This document shows positions 47,709 to 60,100 of a stretch of DNA of 64,000 nt, piece by piece. The DNA is from Pterobdella sp. o SKG-2022 (taxonomy: Eukaryota; Annelida; Clitellata; Hirudinida; Piscicolidae): assembly GCA_964035795.1 (NCBI GenBank), contig OZ038321.1, positions 27,282,459-27,346,458 on the forward strand. Direction: 5' to 3'. A model generated the notes under the pieces. It ran no database searches and was not told the origin of the DNA. It saw nothing but the letters and a program-made list of their open reading frames with translations. The first letter of the stretch is position 1; each line of letters starts with the position of its first letter. A program made the translations under genes and the position numbers.

Positions 47709-50700
47709 TAGGAGTCTTTAGGGTGATAGCTTTTTTTATTTGTTAATAGGGAATCATCAAATTTTCATTCATTCCTTTTATTACAATTGATGTAAAATTG
47801 TGAATATTTTATGAAGCCGAGAGCTTTATATGGGAGAAATGTTTCAAAAATAGATACTTCAAATAAGATAATTTTCGTAAGAACGTTATGGTTACACAAA
47901 TTATAATTTTTTTGAAAAAAATTAATGTTTTGAAACAGTTTGAAATTAAAGTCTAATAAATAACAAAACTCTCAAAAATTTCAAAACTTGAAAATTGACA
48001 TTTTGAAAAGCTGTTTACGCCCAAGAAATATGATGAAACTTTGCTCAGACATGTTGCGCATGCGTGCAGAAATGTTTGCATAATTAATCTTTAAAATTTA
48101 TTTAACTATTTTGTTCAAATTTTTTTTTTTTTGAGAAAATTTCTTTTGTGCGATGCTTTTATCGCACGTTTTGCCTATTACTATTGGCAATAAGCGTTTC
48201 AATAGAGAACCTAAAAAAGGTGATTACTGAGACAAAGACTTGAATGCAAAAAAAGAATGAAAATTAATCAAAAAGTTGAATAACTTGTTTCTAGTTTCAA
48301 AATTAACGTTCAATCTGAATTGAAATGAACGGGAGCCACAATACATGGAGGCAGAAGATTCTAGGAAAAGTTTAGCAGCATGAGTTTATTTTGTGTTCAT
48401 TATCACAGACTTCTTTATTCAAATCAGAAATAAAAGTTGATTGAAAAAATTGGTGTCGAGATGTGGATAAAAAGCTTGAACGTTGGACCAGCTGAGTGAC
48501 AGAAAAAAATCTAAAACAATTACTTTAGAAAAACATTAAGGATCGTTGATATTTCCAGTTAAATTAAGATAATAAAACGCAGATAAAACTTTTTTAGTTG
48601 AAGAAACAAGGTCTTGCTGGAAAGATAATTAATGTGAATGTGAAAATGCTAGCGAGCCAAAATGGTGTGAGGTTTGATGAGGTCTGGTAAAGATGGAGTA
48701 TCAACCTTAATAGAAACCTTGTTACTCTAATAAAAAGCTTATTTTATAGGGTGTCAAAATCACAATATAAACGAGGTTAGGATGTAAATATGTTTCGACC
48801 ATGGTTTGGAGACGTTTGAGAATAGTTTGTATGAGTAGCTTGATGATGTTATATTGTGAAAATTGTAAAGTTTATATGAATAAAAAACAAAATATAACAT
48901 CTGTGTTGTTTTTAATGTAATTTTAGGCCTTTTTTATGCAATTAATGAAAAACTAAAAAAAACAGAAATAGTTAAATATTTTGTTCAATCCCATTAGATA
49001 CAAGTTTTGAATGAGGTAAAAAACCCTGAATAAAAAAATAATGAAAAGTAGCACTCGCTTTATCTAATGAAATAACACGCAGAGAGTTGTTAAAAAATGC
49101 TACATTTTCAAGAAGGCACTTGAAAATGTTGAAGTTCAAATCTAAGTTTTTTGTGCATTAGTTGTTTTGATAGTTCAAGTGTTTTTTTTGTACTATTAGT
49201 TTTTGAATGTTTTTAAAAATTACTCGTATGGTGTAACCATGTATCAATGGTTTTATAGTTAGTTGAAAAGCGAAGTTTTGAGAAAAGATTTCTTTTTTTA
49301 GTTTCTGCACGTCAGAAGAGCTTTCTATTCAAATATATTGTATCTAAACACTTAAAAATAAAATTTAAAATAATTTATTTAGAAAACTTTGAAAAAAAAG
49401 TTTTTTTAGTAGGTTTAAAATAGAAAAAACTATATAAATACTACTTTTGTAGTTATAAAAAGCTAGTAACATATATTAGCTATAAGGCACTTTTTCATGA
49501 TTTTTTTGCTGATTTCCACCAAGAAACTCTTTTTATGTCAACTCTGTTTTCATTGATAAGGGTTTTTTATGGAATTTTTTATTGAAAAAAATCCAAAACT
49601 CAAAACAGTTTTTTTTATATATAATGAAGGTGGGTAGGAGTATAACAATTATAGTAAAACTTTTCTGTAATAGTCGTTAAGAAAAATAATTTTTAAATAG
49701 CTATTTTATGATTTATTTCGAATTTTTACTCTTCAAATATTCATTACTAAAAAGAACATGAAAAAAAAGATCAACACTTTAAAAGAAATAAAGTTATTTT
49801 TACATAAATTTTTCTCCTAACAAACCGAGTCAACATGGGCTTCTAAATATATTTTAGAAAAAGTTTACCCAATCTATTTTGAATGAAATCGAGTAAAACT
49901 GGATTTTTTAAGACAAAAGCTGTTTCGAACATTCATTCCAATGTAAGTAACTTTTCATTATCAACTGACTATCACCATGTTCTTGAAAATTTTTTTAAAA
50001 TTTAACTACTTTAATTTTTATAAGATTTTGATATTGTGTTTATTCTTCAAAGCAATCATTACAGACCGTAAAAATCTCGACAACTAGTTTACTAAATATA
50101 AATGTTTCTAAGTTAACAATACATCAGAGTATAGTCCTTCAAAAGTCTGCCCAAAATAGAAAGACAGTTGAAACCTTCAGAGCAAACTTCAAGGTTTCAA
50201 GAAAGTGATTCTGCTTCCTCGAAAAAATTCAAATCTACACTTGCATTTATAAAACAACAAATGTTGACAAATGGGCAATGAAAATTTTATTATGAAACCC
50301 TTCCAGCAATTATCATTATTGAAACAAAAGATTAGGTTCTGCAAATTTCTAATTAACCAAAATTAAGTATCGTAAAATGAGGGAGATTTTAGATACATAT
50401 ATTTTACTAAAAAACTAAAATTTTCCACAAATTTAACTCACATCATCAAGTATACAAACTTTGTATACTACTACTACTTCTACTAATAATGAGAATAATA
50501 ATGAGGCTTAATTTAAGATTAAGCATACATTTTGGAATTATGGCATCTTAAAATAAAGAACACCACCAAATTTAATTAAAAATTTTATTTGAATCTATAA
50601 CAACAAAAATTCACATTCGATACAATTTTCGAATTATTTTTATATTTCATATTATTTATCAAACTTTACGAACGATTTTTAGAATATTTTGTATCATAAG

Positions 50701-51516
50701 ATCTATATATAGAGCGCAATTTATTAAAAAAAAAAAAAGCTTTTATAGAAAAGCCTTTAATAATTCGCAAAAATTTGTGAATGAAAGAGTTCAGGGTATA
50801 AATGAGTTTTGAGAAAATTAGAGGAATTCTTATGAAAAACAATTTATGGTAAGTTAGGTATGAGAGATTTGCACAGAGATAGGGTTTGATGAAAAAAGAT
50901 TTAGAAAAACTTATGAAAACTGAAAATTATTTTTAAACTCATTTAAAATTAAAATTTTTACACTCAAAATGTAATCAAAATCTTCATTACTCGACAATTT
51001 TAATTGCTTCTGTGAGCACTAATGGACCGGAGTCTTTTTTAGTTTTATGTTACAACTACTTGATTTCAGTCCTTTCTTTCAGACATTGCAAGTATTTTAA
51101 AATTTTGTTTTTATTCGTCAAAAATTTAAAATTTTAAAGATACGTTTATTACAGTAATGAAACTAAAATTGTTGACAAATACAACTTTGTTATAATTCAT
51201 ATGTATATTTTTAAATCAGAAAAATTTTATTTGTTTTACTATGGAAACATAAAAAACAGATTTCAATAAAAACTAATGTTATTGGAGTATTATAGAAATA
51301 GAGTTGATTGGTTGATAATTGAGATTTAATAAGAATTAAAGTTATTGTAATTAGTTTCATTGTTTACGAAATTGAAAAGTTTGAACACTGCTTCACTCTT
51401 TGTATTACCTTGGTTTGAGATTTCTACTAAATGTTGTTTTGATTGTTTTCCTGCCTTTTCTTATCGATTTTTTGGTTTTATTTTTTCAGAAGGGGACCTC
51501 ATGCTATTGATCTTAC
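47709..51516. other. AT-rich region upstream of the GPCR, no gene recognised
   Basis: Expected to contain the GPCR promoter, but no convincing TATA or initiator was found. Two small hairpins lie at 48148-48167 and 48171-48190. A minus-strand frame at 48705 down to about 48598 (VDTPSLPDLIKPHTIWLASI) has an acceptor-like TATTAAG but no recognisable homology. Confidence 0.6.
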
Positions 51517-52570
51517 TGCCATTTGGGGATCATTGTATCCATGTATGGGTGAACTTTGCTTCCGTATTTCTTGATTCCCTCTTATTATTATGTTTTTCTG
51601 TAAGCTATTTTTGTTTCTCAAAAATTTTTTATAAGTTTTTACTTTAAGTTAAATTAATTCACTTTTTTTCACTTCATTTAATTATAAAAATACACTTTCT
51701 TCATCAAAATTCTATGTAGAAAAAATCAAAAAATGAAAACTCTATCAACTTCTCAAATGATCGCAAACAATTTTGTTTGAAAAAACATTTCCTAATAAAT
51801 TAAGTCAGCAAACCGTGCTAAAAATGCAGAAATGAGAAGAAGATTCCAAAAAAGCAATAACACTTCTAAACAACTACAAAGATAAAAGTTCCAACAATTC
51901 TTTCTACAATATCACATCAGTAGACAATAAACTCTCTTAAACTGTTTCACAAAAACTTAAAAAATAGACAAATTCAAAATTATTAAGTCACAGTGTTTTA
52001 AACACTATTAACAGAATTTTCTGTGTAAGATTATTTCTATAAGAAGTGTAATTTATTTAAACTCAATTTCCATCAAAAAGCTTTTCATTTTGAATTTTTA
52101 TAACACTCCCGTAATATAGCAGTTTCCCATGCTAAGCTTTGCGCTATATATAGCTTCTCCTTCCTGTTTTATACCACTCTCTCACTTCAGCTTTTCAAAC
52201 CCGCGAAAAAATTTTAATTAAATTTTTTCATGATTTGATGTTCTACTTTTAAATTTTTAAAAACAAATTTATTTTTTGTTTTCGTACTTCAAGATGAAAA
52301 ATAATGCTGAATAATGTTTTATGATCACTAAATGTTTTGTTTCAAACAGTTGCTCAAAATCACTTCATTTCAAAAAATACAATTGAGTTAGTATACAAAA
52401 ATGCATGAGATGTTTCTGAAAAGATATAAATATCAAAGTAATTTAATTATTTTTTAAAAAACATTAAATGCAACAAAAAATCCCTTTGAACTATTTAAAT
52501 GATACGTTTGCAAAAGTAAACTTCTAAGACATTATTTCTTAAAGAGGTACAATAGCTTAAATAAACTGTT

Positions 52571-52687
52571 AAGGTCAACAAACACAAAGCACTTTTTTGA
52601 AAAAGATAATGTAAGCTTGATAATGTAAACTAGTCTTACAAAAAGCTTCGTGTTTTTTAAAATTATTATTTTGTGTTTGTTGACCTT
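52571..52687. mobile_element. 117-bp inverted-repeat (MITE-like) element
   Basis: An 18-bp terminal repeat AAGGTCAACAAACACAAA (52571-52588) has its perfect reverse complement at 52670-52687. The interior carries AAAAGCTTCGT. No coding capacity is seen. Confidence 0.7.
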
Positions 52688-54607
52688 AAAATTACTTCTT
52701 AATCAACAAATACTTTTCAACACATGAAATTTGCAAATTCTTCATTCTATGCAGTTTGTTCTATACATACTTTGATTGTATACAACTTAGTATTATTTTC
52801 AACAAAAATTATTCTGTAGATTTGAAATTTTATTTTGTGTGAATAGAAATGAAAATTTTTTTTCAAATGAATTTTCACCTTATGAGATATTGGAGCTCTT
52901 TTGCTTTAAATGAGTTTCTAATGAACATCACTTAAACCAATGTTTTTCGATATGCTTCTCATTTATTTAATTCTCAGGTTTCAAGTTGGTAATAAGTTTT
53001 TGAAAATATTTTCTAAATTATATGAAGTATTTTTTTTTTTAATTTATAATTTTCTATTTCGTATTTTGAAATTTTTCCAAATAGTTTTAAATTATTCATG
53101 AGACATAATTTATAAAATTATCATCTACCTATTTTAAGTTTTGCAAGTGCCAAACTTCATTTATATGCCTATCTATTAAAATGCCCTACAACTTATAAAT
53201 AAGACTCAAAATGTTCATAAATCATTAGATCTACTACCACTCTTTTTTGAGGAGATCAAAAAACCCAATCTAAAAAGTGTTTTTTATACAGGTTCGCTTA
53301 GTTTTTATAATCAGAGTGTCCGATCATTGGTTGTTTTTTAATTTACTTTTTGAATTCACGTTTTTAATAGGGACAAACATAAACGTCATTAGCTCTGTAG
53401 TTATACTCAGAGGTTTTAATTTAGACAAAAAAATATAATTTTTTGCCCCATTTTTTTAGATTTAAGCTGGCAAAATGCGATTACACATGCCAAAAAAGAT
53501 AAGTGGATGGACTAAACGAAATTATAGATTTAATAGAGTATGTGGAAAAGAATCGCCAAAAAATCTACATTAAATGATTCTTTAAAATTCGAGTATATAA
53601 ATATAATTAAATTCTAAATATAGAAAAAACCGACTATTCAACAAGCAATGTAAATAATTGAAACAAAACAAGATCTCTGTATAGGATTAAAAGAACATTT
53701 TTTGGGACTTGAAATAACCGTTATAAATAGATACTGCACCTTCCGACTAAAATCAACTGTATATTAAATTGAATATTTAGTTAATACCAATCATTTGATC
53801 TTTAATGGAGATTTTGTAAATTCTCATTCAATCTTACAAGTGAAATGGCAACATTTATCCACAACGTAACATAAAGTAGTTTTTCCCAAGTTTCTCACAC
53901 ATTTTTATCCTATAAAAATCTATTTTATGTTTAATTTAGATTGGATTTTTATTATTCGCTTGAATCTCTTTTTTATAATTATTTTAACACCATTTGACGG
54001 AGTGCTTTGAGTAACACAAGTTTTCCATGTATTAGAAGTTTTTGAAACTGAATAAAAAGCCCAAATGGTGTTTCTTTAACAATTTTTAATCACAGAACGT
54101 AGCTGGATATAAAGCTGATAAATTCTTTCGTTAACTTCAAAATAAATTCCAATTTAGTCGTTTATTGGAATTAGCATGAAATTCACAGAAATACTTTCTA
54201 ATGAAAAAATAAAACTAATTAAGCAATTCTATGGCATCAACATGTATATATACAAAGAAAACAAAAGAAATCAAAAAGAGCCAGAGGCGAAATTACATTA
54301 AGCTTTATAAAGATTTAATAGTTGAAGTTCCCAATTTAAAATCTTTCAAATAGCTATTAAAAAAACTTTAATGTCAAATAGTTTCTCGAAATTGAATTAA
54401 GTTTCAAGATTGCAAATTGATCTAAAATATATGCAAAACCAAATTAAATTATGCTTTATTATGAACTCCTTACTGACTATTTATTAAAACCAACAAAATA
54501 AACTTCACTTTTCATTAGAAAACATCATAATAACCCACTTCAATTAGAGCCAATCTTTGTTGCTTTCAAACTATATTTTCTTCTCAATTCATCAGATTCA
54601 ATCTTAC

Positions 54608-54679
54608 CATGATTACAAAATGAGCATCTATACGTTTCGTCTTCATTTGATACGGCATTAATATATTCATATGAGGGAG
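54608..54679 (-). CDS. exon-like segment with CxxC, unknown gene
   Basis: Acceptor TGTTCAG and donor CATG|GTAAGA frame 72 bp. Two frames are open. One reads PSYEYINAVSNEDETYRCSF then CNH; the other reads LPHMNILMPYQMKTKRIDAH then FVIM. Which one is used depends on the upstream exon. Confidence 0.3.
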
Positions 54680-56699
54680 CTGAACACATAAATCAGTAGT
54701 AGGGATTTTCAAAAAAAATATAGTCCGCCTTGTCTAGCTGCGTAATGAACTTCAAAAAAAAATGAGATAGGAAGTCTTTGGTCATCAAAAATTGATTATG
54801 ATCATGAAAATATTATATGAAATTGGAAAATTATGTTATTTGATTATAAAAATATTAATTCAAATTATGTGAAATTTAAATAAATTCAATAAAATAGCTT
54901 AATTCTTTAATTCCATTCAAAATATTTTAAGCTTTTATTTGTTAGCAAAGACGATTTGAATGTTTGTCCAAGTTTTAAACTTCTAAATTTAAATGAAACC
55001 GATTTAAATTGCTTGCAAATCTGTATTGACCTTTGAACCTGTGTTCATCAATCACCTTTCGAAGTGAAATCTATGAACGGTAACCCTTGGAAGACTTCAT
55101 TTATAGCGGTACTTAATACCTTTAACAAAGCAACAAGATTGGCTTGCAGTAGTAACATTGCAGTCACTACTGTTGTGTTCTTTTCAACCTTTCAAAATAA
55201 AAGGAAAGAAAAATGAAACTACAATTTTGAATAAAACAACTTCAATGCTGAATTAAGAAAACGTATGGGTGATAACTGTCATTGGTGGATGTAGAAAACT
55301 TGAAAGATCCAATATAAAAGCTTTAACTGAAAAAAAATATGAAAGATGCATACATGTAAATTTAAAATAACTAGACCTAAAACAAAAAAATGCCTAAAAA
55401 TTTACAACTAAATACTCGATTTCTACCTTCAAACATCTAAAGGCGTGGTTGAAGCTACAAACAATGTGATGCAATTGAGCACAATCGTTAAAAAGTTCAT
55501 CAACACATGAAGCTTTTCAATCTCTTCTGCAGACCACCTACAGCTCGTGATGATGGTTTCACAAATCGAAAAGCTTTTTGCAATAATAAACTTTCGAACT
55601 GTTTATTTTTATAAAACCTAAAAGCATAAACTTTCTTCACGATTTTGCTCAGTCGCCGTCTTTTTTTGTTGTTTATATGGCATAAGAAAAATATATTCGT
55701 TTTAAAAAGTCTTTAAATAATTTTGCTTTTAAAAAATCATATCTTCTCCTACCATAGCAACAAGCGATTAGACAGAAAAGCTTAACGAAATATCTCAAAA
55801 TAACGTGTTTTTGAATTTATTTCTACAAAACATTAGCAATGAAAAAGACTTAGAAACACAGTAAAAAACAATAGAAAGTTTACCCAGAAAGTATATTTTT
55901 AAATGACTCATTTCATTTATATTAGTCATAGTTGGACATATCTATATAAATAAAGATTTGAAGAACGTGACGAATAACTTGGGGTTTTCGAGTGTTTCAA
56001 AAAATTAAATTTCTAATGTATTTATGCTAGTTTTTATGTTGAACATTTTTATCAAATAAGTCTTCAGTAATATAAAGTTGTGTGAAAGTTAAAATACATT
56101 CAAATGGTTTTTCGCATATATTTTTTCAATCTATCACTCATACTAGCAACGAGAAGATCGATTCGAGACTGAAACTATCTAAAGTTTAAAAATCAATACG
56201 GTCTATATAATTTTGTTTTTGCGTAGATACAACGAACAACATCAATCATTTAAGGGGGTATGTGTCCATAATACTAACTAGGCCTACATCACTTGTGTTC
56301 CGCAGCAAGTAATTTCGGTGTTCAATAACAAAAAATGTTTACTTTCCAAGTCATACTACAATTTCCAAAAGTCGCATTTTTATGACTAACATTTGAGCTT
56401 AGGGTATACAACCGTTTACCATTTAGTCTTTTTTATTGCTATCTTTTCTCATTGAAAAGGATCTATGCAAGATTTTTGAGTTAGTCTCTTCTTCGATGCA
56501 CTTTTAATCCTTCGGGAGATGCCTAAAAAACTGCACTTGATTTTTAAAAACAGGTTCGGATTTCATCATCAATGAGAACTTTTATTTTTAGCATTTTGTG
56601 ATTATGAATGCATTTATCTACGTAATTAAGTTTCTATTGATGATAATGTTTGACCAATATGAAGAATATTGGAAAGTACTACACACCGTTTTGTATAGA

Positions 56700-57170
56700 A
56701 TCATTTTTTTCAGCCAGAAATTTCACTTCCAAACAGCATCTGATAGCACTCGTGCTCTTTTTCACATTAGAAAAATCAACAAAAACAACTCAGTAGCATA
56801 TTGCTTTTGTTGGTATTTGAAACGATCAATTGCTGCAGGACTTGACAAAAGATCTTCTGAGCACACAGATGCAGTTTTCTGACCAGCACTCAAAAATTCT
56901 ATCAGTATCAGTAATCACACTTGGTCGATCAGCATTAAAAATGTGAAAATGTGCTGTGTAAAACCGTAAATCAGGTTCTTAAAGAAGTTTTTAGAGTTTT
57001 CAGGATTTGCATAACCCTGAATTTCATCAGCTTTGTTTCTCAGTCAGTGGTTGTGCTTTCCACTTTATTTATGATGAGTGCTTTTACGCGCTTTGCTCGA
57101 TACTGCTGTGCAGTTTGAATCAAGCGTGAAATCTACGTGAAGGCGACAATTTACAGACAGAAAAAGTTGA
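56700..57170 (-). pseudogene. LINE retrotransposon fossil (endonuclease-RT linker)
   Basis: Three frames in turn give KADEIQGYANPENSKNFF (57037-56972), NADRPSVITDTDRIFECW (about 56937-56880) and SEDLLSSPAAIDRF (about 56865-56820). The order and spacing match the linker before the reverse transcriptase domain of non-LTR retrotransposons (KAxEIQxYADxxDxKxFF ... DxxxIxxRWxEHF ... xAIDxxPQ), as I recall it. Stops and frame shifts show that it is dead. Confidence 0.65.
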
Positions 57171-60100
57171 GTGTTTATGTAGTCAAATCAAATATGATAT
57201 TTATTTTAACAGTTTTTGAACAATCAAAAAATGAGCAGTGGTTTTGAGTGATGTTCAAGCTTAGTCAAAATTTCAATATGTTACAGAATGGCATAACTAA
57301 AGTTATAAGTTCTAAAAAGCTTTTTTTGCATCTCATGAAGCTTAGTCGAAATTTAAACGGGGCTAAACCATAGAATACTCAATAGACTAAAATAAAACTC
57401 ATAAGCTTAAAACATAAAAAATGAAATCATTGAAATGATATTGGAATATTTACGAAGGTTCAATGAAACAGAAGTTTAAAAATTATTTCAAGTACCTCAG
57501 ACGCTAGTGTGAACTGGAGTTTTATGATAAGAAAAATAAATAACATAAAGCTTATAGAATTTTTTTTCTTTCAACTTTAATAAAAGTTGAACACTTGTTT
57601 AATTTTTGGAATTAAATAAAAAAACTGAAATTTAAAAATGAGGTGCCTACATACTGAAAACAATTGCCTTATTAAAATTCTTTAAAATTTTCACCAAATA
57701 AATCATTAATAAAAAATAAAAAAATTGAAGTTTTTAGTTTTGGAAAGTTCAAAAAAATCTGAACTGCCAAATTAGAAATCAAAAAACTGTTTTTTGAACT
57801 TTTTTTTCAAATTTGTTGAACTTCTAAAAAATAAATTAAGAAAAAAAATTGTCAAAAATAAATTTTTAATTAAAAATGGAAAAATCGTAAATAATCTGTA
57901 GAAAAACAAAAATTTTTTTTTTGCGCATGCTTAATTTTGCATTGTATGTTGCGGATTATTTGGATTATACTGTTAAAAATTTTCAATGAGTATCACTCTT
58001 ATTCTCAAAAATTAATTTGCATCAAAAGCGAAATCAAACTTTTGATTGAGATTGCTTAACCAATCTGATGCTTTTAGATTCCACCAAAAATTATTTGAAA
58101 CAATTATATTTTCATCATTAGTGTTAAATAATCCACAATATTCCAACAATAATTTATTCGTTCAGACTTTAATTTTTTTCTCTTTCCCTTGTGCAAAGTT
58201 TTTTATTTGGGTATCATAATTTTTGTTGCATGCTGATGTATCTATCAACATTGTTGCTTGTAAAAAAACTTTCGAAAACTCTAAAAAAAACTTCAGCAAA
58301 CATTTTTCTGAAAATTTATTCACACTTTCTTTATACTATTACCATGAGAAACTCAACATCGCCTGCAAACATTACACACAGGAATAATAGAAAAAGCAAC
58401 AAACCTATTAAAAAGAAACAAACACAAAAAAACTTCATATGTAATGATTCACATAGAAAAAATTTTTTTGAAAAAATCCAACAATTTGAAAACGTAAGTT
58501 GCTTCTGTCTCAACGGCATTCTAAGTCTGAAGAAAAATTTCTGTTGCATTCAAGTTACTATTGCATATTTCTGTTTTGTTTTTTTAACCCATAAAATGAG
58601 AGAAGTAGAAAGAATCACCATTTTCGATCAAACAAAATACAAAAAGGTTGAACAAAAAACCTTCCAACTTTTTTTGTGGGATGAGTAAATATTTCAACGA
58701 ATCATTAATATCCGAAAGTTACTAAATTTTTTGGTTTGTTGAAAAGTATTTTTATTGAGTAATTGGCTAAGTTTTTGCGTATTTTGTTAGTTTTTGGTGA
58801 AATAATGATTGAAGCTTTTCAAACTTTCCATACAATTAAAGTTCGTTTTCTTTATTATATTCAGTTATTTCATACTTTCATGCAAGCATTCATAACATTA
58901 GCGTATTTTTAGAACAAAAATGCAAGCAATGTGAAAAAGAAGTTCATTTCAAGCAACCGAAAAAACCTTTGAATTTTATTGAATGATCATTCTCACAATC
59001 AATTCTTATTTGAAGTATTTTGAAACTTTTTTATTTTTCTACATAAGTCATTATTTATTTACAACGCCTATTGTTTCATTAAAATGTCTTTTATTTATTC
59101 CAAAATCTTATCTGCTGCCTCATTTTCTTGAGAGTGGCTTAAATTTTTTAGTTTTCTGCTCTCAGATTGTCGTATGGAACTATTGTGTTTAATCAAAAAA
59201 CGTGAATAACAGAATGATTTTCATACTGTTTTTCCAACCACATTCTTTTTTCTAATATTTGATTGGCAGTTTGATTTATATGTTTTTATAAATATTCACA
59301 AAAAAAAATTTTGTCTTTTAAAAAAATTAATTCATTAAAAATATTGTTCTATCTCATTTATATGAGCATGTGGAAATTTTGAAAAGTTTTAGCCTTACAA
59401 AAGACTGTTTATTTTTAATCTGCCAACTTTTAAATCTTCCCAATCAGTAAAAGCATTATGGTTTTAAAGTATTTTGAGACTTGTAAACTTTTCAAATATT
59501 TTAAAAAACAGATCAAATGTCTAAAAAATGACAATATTATTTAAATAAATTCAGAGAAACATTGTGAAAATTTCATTCTGAACAAAGCTTTCCAAAAACT
59601 TTTGAAATAAATTTTTTGTAGTGTTTCTTTAGATTAAATATTAGTTTTCACTGTTGACAATCCATTGTTTTATTTGAAATAATTTGTTTCTAAACATTTA
59701 TTTCCAAAAATTACATAATTTTTTTTCATAAATTTATGACTGAAGCAGCATTTAGAAACATTTACATGTAAAAAGAACCACTTCTCAATAAGTTCAATTT
59801 CCTCGCGTGAATAGTGCTTTTATTTTCTATGTTGAAACTCATCTCATTCTCAATAGAATGAAATCTGTACTGACTTCTGGACTTGACTGGAACTCTTTTT
59901 CAAACACTATTTTGTCGGCTCACGAAACGCATAGTTCTTTGAGCAATAAAAACAACAGACGATTTTCTTTTAATGAGTTCGCAAACTTTTGAATCACGCA
60001 ACAAAAATCCTTCACAAACACCTTAGGTTTTTGAAGCATTTCACAGATTTGAAATCCGTGTACCTATAAAAAATTAACTATGACCAGAATCACATTTTAA

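Larger units (their letters stand above)
51517..55561 (-). other. possible unidentified minus-strand gene (exon-like cluster)
   Basis: Five exon-like segments share orientation and have usable splice sites. They are near 55561-55455 (EEIEKLHVLMNFLTIVLNCI), 55188-55056 (TTVVTAMLLLQANLVALLKV, strong pyrimidine tract), 54679-54608, 54047-53991 (FQKLLIHGKLVLLKALRQM) and 51597-51517. They are richer in G+C than their surroundings. The first two look like helical repeats. If 55188-55056 ends at AAAG|GTGATT, it joins 54679-54608 to read YRCSFCNH, a half zinc finger. If it ends earlier, an all-phase-0 chain is possible. I do not recognise the product, and open frames of this size arise by chance in such DNA. 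Confidence 0.25.

Noticed and set aside
58191..58688. 165-codon ORF, plus strand
   Set aside because: Composition tracks the AT bias, there is no motif or homology, and a strong donor-like GTAAGT interrupts it. Length alone is not convincing in such DNA.
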